From: Paenibacillus radicis (ex Xue et al. 2023)
Lineage (GTDB): Bacteria > Bacillota > Bacilli > Paenibacillales > NBRC-103111
Assembly: GCF_024722015.1 (NCBI RefSeq)
Contig: NZ_JANQBD010000030.1
Coordinates: 1-64,000 of the forward strand
Length of the DNA stretch: 64,000 nt
Reading direction: 5' to 3'
Shown here piece by piece: positions 9,482-17,741 of this stretch (positions within the stretch are counted from its first letter, which is position 1; every line of letters begins with the position of its first letter). A program made the position numbers and the translations under genes. The notes below the pieces were generated by a model. That model made no database searches and had not been told where the DNA came from. It was given only the letters and a program-made list of their open reading frames with translations.

Positions 9482-9500
9482 CGCATTCCTTTTTTGTTAT

Positions 9501-9511
9501 TGGTAGTACCA
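9501..9511. promoter_or_regulatory. Candidate FadR/FCD-type operator
   Basis: TGGTAGTACCA fits the published consensus TNGTNNNACNA of the FadR subgroup of GntR regulators exactly and sits 50 bp before the first gene of the CoA-transferase operon. An overlapping repeat TTGGTA-N9-TACCAA spans 9500-9520. The FCD regulator encoded at the far end of this operon is the natural candidate to bind here. Assignment is inference from consensus and position. Confidence 0.5.
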
Positions 9512-9560
9512 GAGTACCAACGCTTGACTATATGAATTATTTTAACAGGAGGTTAGTGAA

Positions 9561-10712
9561 ATGGCCATTCAATTGAAAGGCATTACTTGGAATCATAGCC
9601 GTGGTTTTCTTCCCATGGTAGCAACATCTCAGAGGTTTGCGGAAACGAATGCGGAGGTGGAGATCAGCTGGGAGAAGCGTTCCTTGCAGGAATTCGCCGA
9701 CGAGCCGATTCAGCATTTGGCGGAGAAATATGATCTTCTTGTGATCGATCATCCATGGGCGGGATTTGCTGCCGACAAGCATATCTTAGTTCCGCTGGAG
9801 CAGCATTTACCGGCTGGCTACCTCGACGATCAAGCCGCGAATAGCGTAGGCAACTCTCATGAAAGCTATAATTTCGACGGATATCAGAGCGCTCTGGCGA
9901 TTGATGCGGCAACGCCTGTAGCTTCCTTCCGGCCGGATTTGCTGGAACGTTACGAAGAAGCGGTTCCCCAGACATGGGACGAATTACTGCAGCTTGCTAA
10001 GCGAGGTTTGGTGATTTTCCCCGGAATCCCGATTGATTCCTTAATGAATTTCTATATGCTATGCAGCTCGCAGGGAGAAGACCCTTGCCAGCAAGAGGAC
10101 ATCGTGGTTTCCCGGGAAATGGGGCTGATCGCATTGGAGCAGCTTAGAGAGCTGGTTGGCTATTGCACGAAGGAAATGTTCGACTGGAACCCGATCAAGG
10201 TTTATGAAGCTATGAGCAGCCGCAATGATCTAGCTTATTGCCCGTTCGCCTACGGCTACTCGAACTATTCCAGACCTGGTTATGCGAAGCATCTTCTGAT
10301 ATTTGACGATATGGTTAGGATCGGTTCCCATGACAAGCTTCGGACTACGCTCGGCGGTACAGGGCTTGCCATATCCGTTCGCTGCCAGCATGTAGATGCA
10401 GCGCTGCAGTACGCGATGTACGCGGCAAGTCCAGAATGTCAGAAAACGTTGTACACGGAAGCGGGAGGACAGCCTGGTCATCGGGGAGCGTGGGAGGATG
10501 GCGAACTGAACCGCAGAAACGGAGATTACTTCAAGAATACACTTCCGGCATTGGATAGAGCTTATATGCGCCCCCGTTACAGCGGATATTTAAATTTTCA
10601 GGATCATGCCGGGGATTTCGTACGTGATTATATGATGAATGGCGGGAATGCCGACAAGGTGCTTGAGCAAATGAACCGTCTATACGGTGAATCGAAAAGA
10701 GGGAATGCATAG
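9561..10712 (+). CDS. Solute-binding-protein-like protein without a signal peptide
   Basis: The 383 residues read like a carbohydrate ABC binding protein (family 1 extracellular solute-binding fold: YDLLVIDHPWAGFA near 55, then QTWDELLQLAKRG near 137). The N-terminus (MAIQLKGITWNHSRG) has no signal sequence or lipobox and follows a perfect AGGAGG site, so it should remain in the cytoplasm. Its stop overlaps the GTG start of the first CoA-transferase by 1 bp, tying it to the operon. A binding fold inside the cell, coupled to CoA-transferases, suggests a substrate-presenting or sensing subunit rather than a transporter part. Function is not established. Confidence 0.75.
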   Translation: MAIQLKGITWNHSRGFLPMVATSQRFAETNAEVEISWEKRSLQEFADEPIQHLAEKYDLLVIDHPWAGFAADKHILVPLEQHLPAGYLDDQAANSVGNSHESYNFDGYQSALAIDAATPVASFRPDLLERYEEAVPQTWDELLQLAKRGLVIFPGIPIDSLMNFYMLCSSQGEDPCQQEDIVVSREMGLIALEQLRELVGYCTKEMFDWNPIKVYEAMSSRNDLAYCPFAYGYSNYSRPGYAKHLLIFDDMVRIGSHDKLRTTLGGTGLAISVRCQHVDAALQYAMYAASPECQKTLYTEAGGQPGHRGAWEDGELNRRNGDYFKNTLPALDRAYMRPRYSGYLNFQDHAGDFVRDYMMNGGNADKVLEQMNRLYGESKRGNA

Positions 10713-11860
10713 TGAAGCCTTTAGAAGGACTTGTTGTTTTGGAGTTTTGCCAGTTTTTGTCCGGACCGTCAGCTGGTTTACGCCTGGCTGATTTGGGGGC
10801 AAGGGTGATTAAGATCGAAAGACCCGGTACCGGCGATCTATGCCGTCAGTTGATTCTGAATAATTTGGAGCTGAACGGAGAAAGCGCCTTGTTTCAAACG
10901 ATCAACCGCAACAAGGAAAGCTTCTCCGCCGACTTGAAAAATACCGGGGATTTGGAGGCGGTCAAGAAGCTGATTGCAAATGCGGATGTCCTGATTGAAA
11001 ACTTTCGCCCGGGTACTATGGAGAAGCTGGGGCTTGACTATGAAAGCGTGCAGAGCTTGAATCCCCGGATCGTCTACGCGAGTGTGACAGGCTACGGCAG
11101 GGTAGGCCCATGGAAGGGGAAGCCCGGCCAAGATCTTCTCGTGCAGTCACTGTCCGGGTTGACGTGGCTGAACGGCAACAGCGATCAGCCTCCGATGCCT
11201 TTCGCCTTGGCGGTAGCGGATATTCTGACCGGAGCACATCTGGTGCAAGGTATTCTTGCATGTCTTGTTCGCAGAGGGATAACCGGAGAAGGAGGTCTTG
11301 TCGAGGTTAGCCTGCTTGAATCGATTCTCGATTTTCAGTTCGAGGTGCTAACGACTTTCCTCAATGACGGCGGAGAGCAGCCGGTGCGAAGCTCGATTAA
11401 CAATGCCCACGCGTATTTAGGCGCCCCATACGGGGTTTATGAAACGGCGGACGGATATATTGCACTCGCAATGGGCTCGGTGGTCCGGTTGGGTGAACTG
11501 CTCGAATGTCCGGAGGTAGCTGCCTTTACGGACTCGAAGGAATGGTTTACCCGCCGGGATGAGATCAAGAGGCTGCTGGCCGCTCACTTGAAGAAGAAAA
11601 CGACACAGGAATGGCTGAATGTTTTGGAGCCTGCGGATTACTGGTCTGCGGATGTTTATCAATGGGATCAACTGTTAAACCATGAGGGGTTCAAAGTGCT
11701 GGATATGATTCTGGAGGTTAGCCGTCCCGGGGAAACCGCATTGAAAACAACACGCTGCCCGATTCGCATCAATGGGGAGAAGTTCAAGTCGCCCAAAGGG
11801 GCACCGCGTATCGGTGAGGACAATTCAACCATCAAAGGCGACTTTGGTTTGCCGGAATAG
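10712..11860 (+). CDS. Class III CoA-transferase (CaiB/BaiF family), copy 1
   Basis: This 382-residue family III CoA-transferase moves CoA between acyl groups through an aspartyl-CoA anhydride. It shows the N-terminal LRLADLGARVIKIERP motif, ENFRPGTMEKLGL near 97-108, and the catalytic Asp as D141 in KPGQDLLVQ. Start is GTG 10712, overlapping the upstream stop by one base. Length is close to the family's ~400. The next gene is a close paralogue along its whole length, so the two may form a heteromer or handle two acids. No CoA substrate can be assigned. Confidence 0.9.
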   Translation: MKPLEGLVVLEFCQFLSGPSAGLRLADLGARVIKIERPGTGDLCRQLILNNLELNGESALFQTINRNKESFSADLKNTGDLEAVKKLIANADVLIENFRPGTMEKLGLDYESVQSLNPRIVYASVTGYGRVGPWKGKPGQDLLVQSLSGLTWLNGNSDQPPMPFALAVADILTGAHLVQGILACLVRRGITGEGGLVEVSLLESILDFQFEVLTTFLNDGGEQPVRSSINNAHAYLGAPYGVYETADGYIALAMGSVVRLGELLECPEVAAFTDSKEWFTRRDEIKRLLAAHLKKKTTQEWLNVLEPADYWSADVYQWDQLLNHEGFKVLDMILEVSRPGETALKTTRCPIRINGEKFKSPKGAPRIGEDNSTIKGDFGLPE

Positions 11861-11911
11861 CTGCTGAATGGGAAATGGGGAATGGGGGGGACGGTTGTGA
11901 GAGGAAACGTA

Positions 11912-13069
11912 GTGAAGAGGCCGCTAGAGGGCATCCTTGTTCTTGATTTCAGTCAATTTCTGTCCGGCCCTTCCGCGGCTCTTCGCTTAGCCGACTTGGG
12001 GGCAAGGGTAGTTAAAATCGAGCGGCCGGAAGGCGGCGACATTTGCAGAACGCTGTACATTTCCAATCTGGAGCTGGATGGAGACAGTACACTCTTTCAT
12101 TCCATCAACCGGAACAAGGAGAGCTTTGCCGTTGATTTGAAAAATCCCGAAGATAAGGCGGACGTGAAGAAATTAATCGGTAAGGCGGATGTCTTGATCC
12201 AAAACTTCCGTCCAGGTGTGATGGAAAGGCTGGGATTCCACTATGATGCAGTTAAAGCATTAAACCCGGGAATCGTCTATGGAGAGATTACCGGTTATGG
12301 TCCAACGGGCCCTTGGAAGGACAAACCGGGACAGGATCTGTTGGTTCAATCCTTATCGGGATTAGCCTGGTTAAACGGTGACCGGGGCCAGCCTCCTATG
12401 CCCTTCGGATTGGCGGTGGCGGATATGATGGCCGGTGCTCATCTGGTGCAAGGGATATTGGCGGGACTTGTCAGGAGAGGCATACACGGCGTTGGTTGCC
12501 AAGTGGAAGTTAGCCTGCTGGAATCGACACTTGATTTTCAGTCTGAGGTGCTAACCACCTATCTCAATGACGGAGGTGTACAACCGAAGCGGGCAGCGAT
12601 GAATAATGCGCATGCTTATTTGGGAGCTCCGTACGGCATTTACGAAACGGCAGACGGTTATATCGCTTTGGCTATGGGCTCAGTCACGGAGCTCGGTACG
12701 CTGCTGAACTGCCCTGCATTAAGCCGGTTTGAGAACAGTAAGGCATGGGTTGACCGGAGAGATGAAATAAAAGGCATTATTGCGGCTCATCTAAAAACAG
12801 CTTGTACAAGGGAGTGGCTGAATCGGCTGGAGCCTGCGGAATATGGATGTGCCGATATTTTAAGATGGGATCAATTGCTTGAGCATGACGCATTCCAAGC
12901 CTTACAGATGGTGCAGACGGTATACCGCGGGAATGGAAGTGCTATGAGAACAACACGCTGCCCGATTCGCATCGATGGCGAAATTTTCACATCACCCAAA
13001 GGCTCCCCGACAATCGGAGAGAATAATGGGACAATTATAAGCTTACTGAGAGAGGTGGAAAACCAATGA
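11912..13069 (+). CDS. Class III CoA-transferase (CaiB/BaiF family), copy 2
   Basis: This protein is a paralogue of the preceding one; many blocks are identical (for example LGARV-KIERP, NFRPG-ME-LG and NNAHAYLGAPYG). Catalytic Asp is about residue 142 (GQDLLVQSLSG). I chose GTG 11912 because GAGAGGAAAC sits 7 nt upstream and it aligns with copy 1; an in-frame ATG at 11882 would add ten residues of non-family sequence. It overlaps the MaoC gene by 4 bp (ATGA). Tandem duplication followed by divergence is evident; the reason for keeping both is unknown. Confidence 0.9.
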   Translation: MKRPLEGILVLDFSQFLSGPSAALRLADLGARVVKIERPEGGDICRTLYISNLELDGDSTLFHSINRNKESFAVDLKNPEDKADVKKLIGKADVLIQNFRPGVMERLGFHYDAVKALNPGIVYGEITGYGPTGPWKDKPGQDLLVQSLSGLAWLNGDRGQPPMPFGLAVADMMAGAHLVQGILAGLVRRGIHGVGCQVEVSLLESTLDFQSEVLTTYLNDGGVQPKRAAMNNAHAYLGAPYGIYETADGYIALAMGSVTELGTLLNCPALSRFENSKAWVDRRDEIKGIIAAHLKTACTREWLNRLEPAEYGCADILRWDQLLEHDAFQALQMVQTVYRGNGSAMRTTRCPIRIDGEIFTSPKGSPTIGENNGTIISLLREVENQ

Positions 13070-13596
13070 CACAGTTTAATGTAAACCAAAGACCCCATCA
13101 AGATCTGCCCCTGTTTAACACGGAACAATGGATGTATGAGGAGTTCGAGGTCGGGTCTAAAATACGCTCCATCCGCCGGACGATTTCCGAAGGGGAAAGT
13201 ATGCAGTTCAACGCGCTTGTGATGGATCTGCATCCTTATGTTGCTGACGAAATGTTTGCCAAAGAGGAAGGCGTGTTCGGGAGACGGTTGGTGGCGGGGG
13301 CTCTAGTGTTCAGCATGGGGTTAGGCTTAATGGCGCATAACAATATCCATACGTTTAGCTACGGATACGACAAGCTGCGCTTCATCAAACCGGTGTTTAT
13401 CGGCGATACGATCTACACCGTCCGAACCCATGTGGAGAAAAGGCCGAAGTACACCGAAATGGGATTAGTCCGCGTCAGCTATGAGGTGTACAAAAATGAA
13501 GGAGAGCTTGTGCTTTATTGCGAGCATCTGCAAACGGTGAAATACCGATACCCGGAGCAATGGCAGGATCAGGTTGAAAAAAAAGGATCAGGCTGA
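13066..13596 (+). CDS. MaoC-like dehydratase, catalytic His absent
   Basis: This 176-residue single hot-dog protein of the MaoC/R-hydratase group shares FSYGYDKLRFIKPVFIGDTI with the second MaoC gene downstream. The hydratase-2 motif D-x-N-P-x-H here reads D54-L-H-P-Y-V59: Asp is kept but His is Val. It may therefore be an inactive partner in a heterodimer with the second MaoC protein. It overlaps the upstream CoA-transferase by 4 bp. An acyl-CoA hydration step after CoA activation fits the operon. Confidence 0.82.
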   Translation: MTQFNVNQRPHQDLPLFNTEQWMYEEFEVGSKIRSIRRTISEGESMQFNALVMDLHPYVADEMFAKEEGVFGRRLVAGALVFSMGLGLMAHNNIHTFSYGYDKLRFIKPVFIGDTIYTVRTHVEKRPKYTEMGLVRVSYEVYKNEGELVLYCEHLQTVKYRYPEQWQDQVEKKGSG

Positions 13597-13736
13597 AAAA
13601 ACAGGCTCAAAACCGAAATCAACGCTTGACGAAGTCATTCGATCTCGTTTCCGTGCCGTGTCCATCTCAGCGATGAACAAAACCTTAAGAACGACAATGA
13701 GAGCGCACACGATTTTATTCGAATGATTTAATTGAA

Positions 13737-13860
13737 TATACTGTCGATTAGTCCGGTTGACCGCAGTGGAATATTCGATTCGAAGCGATCGCATCTTCAC
13801 ACGTGGGGTTCGACTGACCGCCATGCAGTGCCGCAGCGCGCGCACGGGATATGCGAGCTA
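13737..13860. repeat. Dispersed intergenic repeat, copy A
   Basis: Two modules are recognisable. Module 1 (13737-13780) contains ATTAGTCCGGTTGACCGCAG and is closely matched at 38855-38898. Module 2 (about 13795-13860) contains GTTCGACTGACCGCCATGCA and is matched at 15341-15410. All copies lie between genes and none is coding. Together they look like a family of short dispersed elements. The 536-bp gap from 13597 to 14132 holds this repeat and the inverted-repeat element at 13926. Confidence 0.65.
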
Positions 13861-13925
13861 AAAACCTGCATCTATACATCCTTTTGGCTTGCATATCGGC
13901 AGTTTTCTTGAATTCATGCGAATGT

Positions 13926-14031
13926 GCAGTTATTTTTTCATTCTTAGATGAATCGGAGCGTTTTCCATGAAAATTGCTGTACTTTTGTAGGTTTGTTCTC
14001 TCTACAGCAATTCCGGTAGGAAAATAACTGC
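13926..14031. repeat. Nested inverted-repeat element
   Basis: Outer arms GCAGTTATTTT (13926-13936) and AAAATAACTGC (14021-14031) are perfectly complementary. Inner arms AATTGCTGTA (13972-13981) and TACAGCAATT (14003-14012) are also perfect, and TTTTCC/GGAAAA pairs between them. The 106-bp unit would fold into one long hairpin. It is non-coding and may be a MITE-like or RNA-structured element between the two MaoC genes. Confidence 0.6.
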
Positions 14032-14132
14032 GTATTTGCAGGATTTTGTGAGGACAGATGGTCGTGGGAGGATCAAGCACTGATTTTGAGGTTAATCCAA
14101 AAAAACAATAATACAACACGGAGGCAGGAATA

Positions 14133-14618
14133 ATGGGCAGCCAATCGATTTTTTTCGAGCAATACGAAACGGGTTCAGGCAGGGAGACGTCCGGACGCAC
14201 AATTACCGAAACGGATATTGTGATCCATGCGGGTCAAACCGGGGATTTTTACCCCCATCATATGGATGCGGAATGGTGTAAAACCCAGGAGTTTAAACAG
14301 CGGATCGCACACGGCACATTAATCTTCAGCGTAGGGATCGGCATGACCGCAGGCTTGATGAATCCGGAGGCCTTCTCTTACGGATATGACCGCTTACGGT
14401 TCATCAAGCCGGTGTTTATCGGCGACACGATCTATGTGAGAGTATCGATAAAAGAAAAACGAGATTACCCCAAGCGGCCGGAATATGGCGTTATCGTGGA
14501 GCTGGTAGAGGTGTTCAACCATCAAAAAGAATTGGTTATGGTGTGTGAGCATCTTCTACTAGCTCGAAGAGAACATTATTTATCCGATGGGGATGGAGTA
14601 CCCAAAATCGTATCGTAA
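14133..14618 (+). CDS. MaoC-like dehydratase with intact active-site motif
   Basis: This 161-residue hot-dog hydratase has the active-site motif D38-F-Y-P-H-H43, so both catalytic Asp and His of the (R)-specific enoyl-CoA hydratase family are present, with Tyr replacing the usual Asn. The downstream GYDRLRFIKPVFIGDTI matches the His-less paralogue. Start has GGAGGCAGG upstream. The 536-bp gap before it carries repeats, so it may have its own promoter. Its 3' end overlaps the convergent GntR gene by 43 bp. Confidence 0.87.
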   Translation: MGSQSIFFEQYETGSGRETSGRTITETDIVIHAGQTGDFYPHHMDAEWCKTQEFKQRIAHGTLIFSVGIGMTAGLMNPEAFSYGYDRLRFIKPVFIGDTIYVRVSIKEKRDYPKRPEYGVIVELVEVFNHQKELVMVCEHLLLARREHYLSDGDGVPKIVS

Positions 14619-15301
14619 AACGTTTTGGAGCTTTGAAAAAAACCTTCAATCGTTTGTTTTACGAGAGTGAAGTTTTTGGATCGCATCGCCTCATAGATTA
14701 GGAAGCGGTGCTCTATGCTGTTATCGATGGCACCTGGCACATTCAGCAGCTTGATGTTCGATTCTCTGCGCAGATGAACGATCGTTTGCATTAATTTACC
14801 GTAAATGCGGTTTCCGGAAATTTCGCCCATAAACAAATCGTATTCATCCAGGTAGCTCAAGAACAGCTCAGGTGCCTTTTTATTTTTGGCGTTGCGCATA
14901 GAGTTTAGCCTGGCTTCCATTGCAGCGAAATGCTCAGGGCCGGCATGTTTAGAGGCCTCGAGGTAAACCTCGGATTCGATTAATTTTCTCGCAGCATAAA
15001 TTTCATCCAGGTTGTTGATTTCATTATGAAAGAGCCAGGTGATGGCATCCGCTGGAATGGGCTCTTCCTGATTATTAACGAAGCTTCCCTCTCCGGCTTT
15101 AATGGTTATCATTCCAAGCAGTGACAGCGCTCTGAGAGCTTCACGGATTCGTCCGCGGGTTACTTGAAACTGTATGGCAAGGTCCCGTTCATTAGGAAGC
15201 TTTGCCCCAGGCATAATCTGGCCTGAAGTGATCAGGTGGGCAATTTGCTCCATGACTTGTTCGGTGACGGTGATTCGTTTGACAGGTTTAATTTCCAACA
15301 T
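14576..15301 (-). CDS. GntR family regulator with FCD domain (FadR subgroup)
   Basis: This 241-residue protein has an N-terminal winged helix (LPNERDLAIQFQVTRGRIREAL, split here as GAKLPNERDL then RGRIREALRAL) and a C-terminal FCD domain (ARKLIESEVYLEASKH; HRFLIYEAMRSKN). ATG 15301 is preferred because AAGGAGG lies 6 nt upstream; an in-frame ATG eight codons earlier has no such site. It is convergent with the MaoC gene and divergent from the UxaA-like pair, which is typical of a local repressor. The TGGTAGTACCA site at 9501 is a candidate target. Confidence 0.9.
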   Translation of the reverse strand: MLEIKPVKRITVTEQVMEQIAHLITSGQIMPGAKLPNERDLAIQFQVTRGRIREALRALSLLGMITIKAGEGSFVNNQEEPIPADAITWLFHNEINNLDEIYAARKLIESEVYLEASKHAGPEHFAAMEARLNSMRNAKNKKAPELFLSYLDEYDLFMGEISGNRIYGKLMQTIVHLRRESNIKLLNVPGAIDNSIEHRFLIYEAMRSKNFTLVKQTIEGFFQSSKTFYDTILGTPSPSDK

Positions 15302-15340
15302 CGATGCCTCCTTCGTCCGGATCACGGATATTATAGCATA

Positions 15341-15410
15341 GTTTCCACTTGTGTGGGATTCGACCGATCACCACGCAGCGCTACAACGACCGCTCAGGAT
15401 CTACGGGCTT
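15341..15410. repeat. Dispersed intergenic repeat, copy B
   Basis: This stretch aligns with 13795-13860: GTGGG(A/G)TTCGAC is followed by GA-C-CCA-GCAG-GC and further matches, with scattered substitutions. It lies in the divergent spacer between the GntR and UxaA-like genes. Only the second module of the repeat family is present here. Confidence 0.6.
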
Positions 15411-15486
15411 TGGAAGAACGGCTTAAAAGTTGAAAAAGCAGCGGTTTAAAGCTAATTGCAAATGTATTTTGAAAGGGTGAAGTAAA

Positions 15487-15789
15487 ATGACGGATTGCCA
15501 GATTCCGGTCAAGGCCATCGTCCTCGACGGTAGGGATAACGTAGCAACAGCTTTGCTGGATATGTCCAAGGAAACCGTAGTTTCTTTTACAGAGCAGGGA
15601 CAGTCTGAGGTAACGCTGCTGGACGATATACCCTTTGGTCATAAATTTGCTTTAATCGATCTACAGGAAGGCGAAAAGATATTCAAATACGGAGTTCCTA
15701 TTGGAAAAGTAATCCATTCTGTAAAAACAGGGGAACATGTACATCTGCATAATTTAGTTACACTACAGCGGAAGGAAGAGGTGCGATGA
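15487..15789 (+). CDS. UxaA/SuyA-type lyase, small (SAF domain) subunit
   Basis: This 100-residue protein corresponds to the SAF domain found at the N-terminus of altronate dehydratase UxaA, or as the separate small subunit in two-component members such as sulfolactate sulfo-lyase SuyA. LDDIPFGHKFALIDLQEGEKIFKYG is recognisable around residues 55-80 (quoted in parts: DDIPFGHKFAL, GEKIFKYG). It overlaps the large-subunit gene by 4 bp. Start follows GAAAGGGTGA. The substrate could be an aldonic or aldaric acid, or a related 2-hydroxy acid. Confidence 0.85.
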   Translation: MTDCQIPVKAIVLDGRDNVATALLDMSKETVVSFTEQGQSEVTLLDDIPFGHKFALIDLQEGEKIFKYGVPIGKVIHSVKTGEHVHLHNLVTLQRKEEVR

Positions 15790-16958
15790 AAGGATTCAAG
15801 CGAGCGGATGGAAGAATCGGTATCCGCAATCACATCGCTGTTATCTATACTGTGGAATGCGCTCACCACGTTGCTGACAGTATCGCCAGAAGCGTTCCAG
15901 GCGCAGAGGTATTCGGCTTTGCCGGCTGCTATTCGGATCCGTATGCCTTTCGAATGCTGGTGGAGTTGGGCAAACATCCGAATGTAGCGGGAGTCATCGT
16001 GGTTCGCCTTGGCTGCGAAAGCACCGATGTAGATGCTCTTGTGAAGCAAATTTCAGCAAGCGGCAAGCGGGTGGAGCTCATCATCATACAGGAGGCGGGA
16101 GGCTCCTTGAGCTCCATTCATCAAGGAAAGGCGCTTGCTGCCGAGATGGTACGGCATGCTCATGAAGCTGCAACGGTGGACATGGCTCTTAGCGATCTTG
16201 TCATCGGAGTGGAGTGCGGCGGGTCTGACGCCACCTCGGGTATATCTGCGAATCCCGCTGCCGGTTGGGCGGTTGATTACTTTGTTGATCAAGGGGCGAC
16301 CGTTATATTCAGCGAGCTGCCGGAACTGCTTGGCTGCAACGATTATTTGCTGGAGCGGATTGCAGATGAAGCCATTAAGCAGCAATTATTGGATGGTTTG
16401 GAACGGGCGAACGAGCTGGGCAACAAGCTGGAAGCTTTCGCCGTTTCATCAGGCAATGAGCAAGGAGGGCTGACCACCATTGAGGAAAAGTCACTAGGTG
16501 CTTTGTGCAAAGCAGGAACCAAGCCGATCAACGGCATTATTAGACCGGGACAGCGGCCCTCCCGGCCCGGGCTATATTTACTGGATAAAGTGGGACGGAC
16601 GAATTCTCAGCTTTCTACCCATTACGAAGAGAATGACAATGACGGGCTTGTAACGTTAATCGCCTCAGGCGCCCATATCCTCTTGTTCACAACAGGCAGA
16701 GGAAGTGTGGTAGGTTCAGTCGTTTCACCAGTCATCAAAATCTGCGGTAACCCGCTCACCTGCCGGAGAATGGCAGATAACATGGATATCAAGGCGGGCA
16801 GTATCATTGAAGGAACTCGAACAGTAGCAGAGATCGGGCTGGAGATTGTAGAGAAGGTCGCTTTAGTTGCAGACGGAAAGCCGACTCAGGCCGAACTGCT
16901 CGGGCACAAGGAGTATTATATCCCTTATAAGCCAAGTAGAGCCTGTGAGCTCGGATAA
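15786..16958 (+). CDS. UxaA/SuyB-type lyase, large catalytic subunit
   Basis: This 390-residue protein is the UxaA-family catalytic domain. It begins FKRADGRIGIRNHIAVIYTV, then shows VIGVECGGSDATSGISANPA and, near the C-terminus, SPVIKICGNPLTCRRMADNMD, all family signatures. These enzymes are iron- or Fe-S-dependent dehydratases of altronate or galactarate, or desulfonating lyases of sulfolactate. The split two-gene form fits SuyAB as well as two-part aldonate dehydratases, so the exact reaction is left open. It is followed directly by an RraA-like aldolase. Confidence 0.87.
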   Translation: MKGFKRADGRIGIRNHIAVIYTVECAHHVADSIARSVPGAEVFGFAGCYSDPYAFRMLVELGKHPNVAGVIVVRLGCESTDVDALVKQISASGKRVELIIIQEAGGSLSSIHQGKALAAEMVRHAHEAATVDMALSDLVIGVECGGSDATSGISANPAAGWAVDYFVDQGATVIFSELPELLGCNDYLLERIADEAIKQQLLDGLERANELGNKLEAFAVSSGNEQGGLTTIEEKSLGALCKAGTKPINGIIRPGQRPSRPGLYLLDKVGRTNSQLSTHYEENDNDGLVTLIASGAHILLFTTGRGSVVGSVVSPVIKICGNPLTCRRMADNMDIKAGSIIEGTRTVAEIGLEIVEKVALVADGKPTQAELLGHKEYYIPYKPSRACELG

Positions 16959-17004
16959 ATGGAGCATCCATAACCATAATGATAACGTGAAAAGAGGGAC
17001 ACAT

Positions 17005-17679
17005 ATGAACAATCAGGGGAAAGCTGTTGAAACGGATGAATTGCTGGCACGATTTTCGAACATTTATAATGGGGCCATTTCCGATACGCTGGACCAACTA
17101 GGCTACAGGGATCAGGTTCTTCCCAAAGAGCTGGCGGGTTTAACGGCGGATGCCGCATTTTGCGGGACGGCACTTACCGTAAACGGCGAAGGAACCCATT
17201 CCAAGGACACGGATGTGGCCTTCGTTCCTTTGTTAAAAATGCTTGGCGACGTTCAAAAAAACAATGTTGTCATTGTACAGCCTAACGACGACATATGCTC
17301 GCATCTTGGCGAGCTGGCTTCCACTACGATTAAAGCCCGCGGAGGTGTTGGTGCGGTCATCTACGGTGGCGTACGCGATACTGATTACATTCAAAAGCTG
17401 GGACTGCCAGTGTTTAAACTGTACTCGACACCTGTCGATATCGTCGGTCGTTGGTATGTGAAGGAATATAATGTTCCTATCCGTATCCAAAATGTGACCA
17501 TACAACCGGGAGATATCATAAGAGCGGATAAAGACGGAGTGGTCGTTATCCCCAGAAGCATTGCCGAAGAGGTCTTAATCAAGTCGGAAGAGATCATGAA
17601 CACGGAAAATAACGTCCGCAATGATGTAATGAACGGTATTCATCCATTAGAATCCTTTTACAAGCATGGTTGGTTCTAA
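17005..17679 (+). CDS. RraA-like aldolase (HMG/CHA aldolase family)
   Basis: This 224-residue protein belongs to the RraA family. It shows the metal/substrate motif GGVGAVIYGGVRDT with R124 and D125, and ISDTLDQLG near the start. Bacterial relatives cleave 4-hydroxy-4-methyl-2-oxoglutarate-type acids to pyruvate plus an oxoacid. ATG 17005 follows AAAGAGGGACACAT; a longer frame from 16867 overlaps the lyase gene and is unlikely. Position after the lyase suggests it splits a 2-keto product, which is inference. Confidence 0.85.
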   Translation: MNNQGKAVETDELLARFSNIYNGAISDTLDQLGYRDQVLPKELAGLTADAAFCGTALTVNGEGTHSKDTDVAFVPLLKMLGDVQKNNVVIVQPNDDICSHLGELASTTIKARGGVGAVIYGGVRDTDYIQKLGLPVFKLYSTPVDIVGRWYVKEYNVPIRIQNVTIQPGDIIRADKDGVVVIPRSIAEEVLIKSEEIMNTENNVRNDVMNGIHPLESFYKHGWF

Positions 17680-17741
17680 CATACCTAACGACATGACCCA
17701 TGAAGGGATCATGCTGTATAGCGTTATTCCCTGGGAAATCC

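Noticed and set aside
16867..17004. Longer N-terminus for the RraA-like protein
   Set aside because: The extra residues overlap the lyase gene in another frame and do not fit the family; ATG 17005 has a ribosome site.
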